NCBI GenBank assembly: GCA_037892935.1
Contig: JAYXKI010000010.1
Coordinates: 62,001 to 126,000, forward strand
DNA length: 64,000 nt
DNA from: Phlebopus portentosus
Taxonomy: Eukaryota > Basidiomycota > Agaricomycetes > Boletales > Boletinellaceae
Direction of reading: 5' to 3'
The position numbers and the translations under genes are program-made. This document shows positions 61,103 to 64,000 of this stretch, piece after piece. Position 1 is the first letter of the stretch. Each line of letters starts with the position of its first letter. The notes below the pieces were generated by a model. That model worked only from the letters and a program-made list of their open reading frames with translations. It had not been told where the DNA came from and searched no databases.

Positions 61103-64000
61103 TTAGCAATGCGGACTCCACCCTGCGAACGAGTCTCAGCAATGCACACCGTATTAAAAGGAGGAAGACATACCAACAAACATCAGCGCGAGATTCGCGA
61201 CGTCCGTAGCCTCCGCGATGAGCTCGTTGACTGTATACTCAACGCTCAAAGACTTGTCCAGCTTTTTGGCGACGCTGCTGAGCGCACGATCCGCAGACTC
61301 GTCCTCTACGCCGCTGTTCAGATCGATGCCTATGCCCGTCCCGAGACCAAACTTGTCATTATCATTCTGATTGTTGTTGGAGGCGTTGGTGCCAGCCTGC
61401 GCTTTGCGAACCTTCATAGCGCTCATCGTCCTTGATTAGAAGTATAAGGAGGTTTAGAATTTACGTGGAAGGGAGAGACAAACGCAAACGCAAACGCACC
61501 AGGAATGCAATGGGTCGTACTTGAAGACTTCTAAGACGGTCTTGATGACGCCGGAGCCATCACGAAGGACTCGGAGCGTCTCTTCGGCGCATCGACGGAA
61601 GACACCGTCTGTGCCGGACATACCAAAGCCATCGACGATGTCGGCAGTGAGACGGAAAGGAACTCGCTCTGGAATAGGAAGCAGCTTTCCCTGATGGCCG
61701 ATGTGTTAGAAGGATAAATAATGATAGGCACAAAAACTACATACTTGCTCAAACGCAATGCCCAGGTCGATGTGAACTACTTCTCCGGTCACTGTGTCTA
61801 TGAGAATGTTCGACAAGTGCCGGTCACCGAGACCCAGGATGTGTCCGACGATTGAGCTGACTGCAACGCTACGAGAATATTTTAGGCGCATTTCAAACCA
61901 CGCCTGGGGTTCTTTGCGTTGTTCAGAGAAGAAGTGCCTCATCACAGGCCGAAAACACCGGCGGATTTGCGTGAACTCTTCGACAAGCGCTTTCTTAAAT
62001 GCAGCGCCGTCCAATGTCCGTTGTGCTTCGGTTCTGCGCTGATCCAGTCTCTGATGGCATTCTTTAGACGTCAAATCTGTCTTGTTGTACCTGTATAAAA
62101 CACAATCAGATCTTGATCGCTTTCCTCCAACCAAGAAGGTTACCTTTCGTGGGCCGCTACCAGAAACTGAAGAGGACGCGTATTTCCGACGAACTCAAGC
62201 AGTCCCGCCTGAGATGCCAAAGGGATGACTTTGTATGAGCGAATACTTAATTCCCGCTTGCGTGTCTGTTGATCACGATTCAGCACCTGGTTGCAGAGCT
62301 CAAAGACTTGCTCCATCACAGCATCTTGTCGGAGATCATCGTTTCCTTCTCCCTTGAACTGAATTTCGGAATAGTGTGAGAGGAGGATATCCCTACAAGA
62401 CCGACAAGATTCTCACCAGTTGTTTATACTTATTCCCATCACTTCCAATGCAATAACAAATCTTTGGCAAATTTATGCCTCCTGCGACGTCGAAGCTATC
62501 CTGATAGCCATGAATCCACACGCAGTTGTCGTAACGCATGGTAGGGTCCAAAGGGGTATTCGCCGTAGTGACGGGTACGCGCAAGTCCTTTATGCGTAAA
62601 ATGGACAAGTTTCTGGGGATCAGCAATTTGTCTGACTTCCTGCTCTTCCGATCCGTAATGACTGGGTCATTCTTAATCGGATATTTCGCCCATTCTAAGT
62701 ATGCATTGCAGAGGTACTTTACACCTCGCGCTCTGGACGAACTATCTGGCGCTCCCAGCAGTCTTTCGAGAATACCAAAAGCTGCCTCGGCACGATCGGC
62801 CTGAGACCCATCCAAAATAACACCGCTTGATCGACGTCGACTTGACATGGCCTCACTGTGTGAAGACTGGAGAGAGTACACCTGATAGAGACTGTGGAAA
62901 GGGTGTTCGCTACACATCTGAAGGAGGAGTGATTGTAATACGTTCTGATTTGCGTTCGGTGCATCCACAACGGAAAGACGAGCTGAAAGCTGATGAGCAA
63001 GGAAAACGAATTTCCTGGAAGGAACCCTGTTGACGGTTCCTTGAACAATGGCGACGTCGTTCTTGAAGTTTGCGAACCAAAGAGAACATAATCGAATGAC
63101 AGCGTCTATATCGAACGAGTCGGACGCCTGTAAACAGAGGGATAACATCTCGACCGCTTGGCGTAAATAGCTGTCACGAGCACCAATAAACTCCTTGAGC
63201 TGCGCGATATCTTGAGCAAAGAGCGCTTCGGCTTTTCGCTGGTGACCGATGAGTTCTTGCGCCTGTTTCTTAGTCTGGGCTCTCTGAATCTCTTGTTTTC
63301 TCTCCGCGATTTCCTGAGTCTTGCGTTCGCGATAGACTTGAAGGCGTTTTATCTCCTCGGATGAAATCAATGCTTGATACTGTTGTTCGGCAAACAGTGC
63401 GCATTTGTAAAACACGTCTGCTCGAACGTCGCCGAGCGACAAGTTCTCCCTTTTGCCGCCTACCAGAAGATCGATTGCAGGCAAGAAGTATTGGGAGTGA
63501 ATGAAAGCGGGCTTCTCCAAGCAAGCCTCTGCAGTCCATTCGCCCTAAAAGATGGTCAAATTGCATTCGCGTATTCCTAAGGTCAACTTACCAATTTTGC
63601 CAAGGCCAATGCATCCTGGACTTTCCTAGTATCATCACCTTGGGATAAGTCTTGCCTTCGACGTTGGACCTCGGACTTTAAGCAATCAACTGCAAATTTC
63701 CGCTCATGCTGAAGCCACAGGACATTCGCAAACTCTTGCTGGACTTCGAAGCCAGGTGCTTCATCGACGTGCAAGGCGCTCATGATAGAGTTCAGAGCAA
63801 CCTGGGTTTGGTTTGCATATCGCGCAGCTTCGGAGAGCTGTAGTAAACAATGTCTCTCCGCCTGGAACAGGGCTCGAGTCAAATCGGACTGCAAATCTCC
63901 GATCTGTTCTTTCTGTTCTTTTTGCCGAGCCGAATGGAGCAGAGAAATACGCATCGCAACAATCGACTCCAAATCTGAAAAGCTATATTCGTCCTTAGAG
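61103..64000 (-). CDS. TEL1: Tel1/ATM serine-threonine kinase, C-terminal part
   Basis: This is the C-terminal portion of a PI3K-like kinase that signals DNA double-strand breaks and maintains telomeres. The 5' part lies beyond 64000. The FAT domain is an all-helical stretch ([20 protein letters not shown], then a coiled, Lys/Gln-rich segment and [12 protein letters not shown]). The kinase domain shows [20 protein letters not shown], the catalytic loop [13 protein letters not shown] and the metal-binding loop [10 protein letters not shown], as in ATM. Next come [20 protein letters not shown] and an Asn/Asp-rich insert ([17 protein letters not shown]). The FATC end reads [20 protein letters not shown] and, across a final intron, MFVGWSPHC followed by a stop at 61103-61105. 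The placement in Tel1/ATM rather than Mec1/ATR or Tor rests on the HIDLG loop and the overall motif set. Confidence 0.93.

Overview
This is nuclear DNA from a mushroom-forming basidiomycete (Agaricomycetes). Genes are interrupted by many short introns of about 45-70 bases with GT...AG ends. They include families typical of Agaricomycetes (BTB/POZ proteins, F-box proteins, Ppo-type fatty-acid dioxygenases) beside universal eukaryotic genes (class 2 dihydroorotate dehydrogenase, epsilon-COP, a PIF1 helicase, a PAK kinase, a Tel1/ATM kinase). I found no bacterial operons, rRNA, tRNA, CRISPR or intact transposon. All coordinates, splice sites and translations were worked out by eye.

Left flank (1-16.6 kb): a 5'-truncated BTB/POZ gene; an insulin-degrading-enzyme-like M16 protease (-); mitochondrial dihydroorotate dehydrogenase (-); an F-box protein (-); an unrecognised gene (+); a DUF676/ROG1-like lipase (+) with an apparent one-base frameshift near its end. 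From 16.7 to 19.25 kb lies a frame-disrupted membrane-protein gene whose C-terminal module is duplicated, followed by a three-copy minisatellite.

Core (20.1-38.6 kb): five paralogous genes in tandem, all on the minus strand. Each encodes an N-terminal hydrophobic helical segment, two ankyrin repeats, a linker, two more ankyrin repeats, and one ClpB/Hsp100 D2-type AAA+ module. This is the domain order of the animal mitochondrial disaggregase SKD3/CLPB. All five keep a TATA box about 36-50 bases before the start (or, in copy 3, before its expected position) and a distinctive extra C-terminal exon. Copies 1 and 4 look intact. Copy 3 has an intact ATPase core but a damaged 5' end. Copy 2 has lost Walker B and carries stops and shifts. 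Copy 5 has lost Walker A and the arginine finger. The array shows active birth and death of a chaperone-like family in a fungus and is the most interesting object here.

Right flank (38.6-64 kb): epsilon-COP (+); an alcohol-acetyltransferase-like HHxxxDG enzyme (+) with a one-base shift in an A run; a many-exon membrane protein (-) with an internal exon-intron duplication; a decayed second copy of the acetyltransferase (+); a Ppo-type dioxygenase-P450 fusion (-) whose P450 half has Ser at the heme-thiolate Cys position; a PIF1 helicase (+); a Ste20/PAK kinase with a CRIB motif (+); and the C-terminal part of Tel1/ATM (-), running off the right edge.

Apart from the tandem array, the neighbouring genes do not form an obvious pathway. 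Several disrupted frames could be base-level assembly errors or real pseudogenisation; reads or RNA would separate these.
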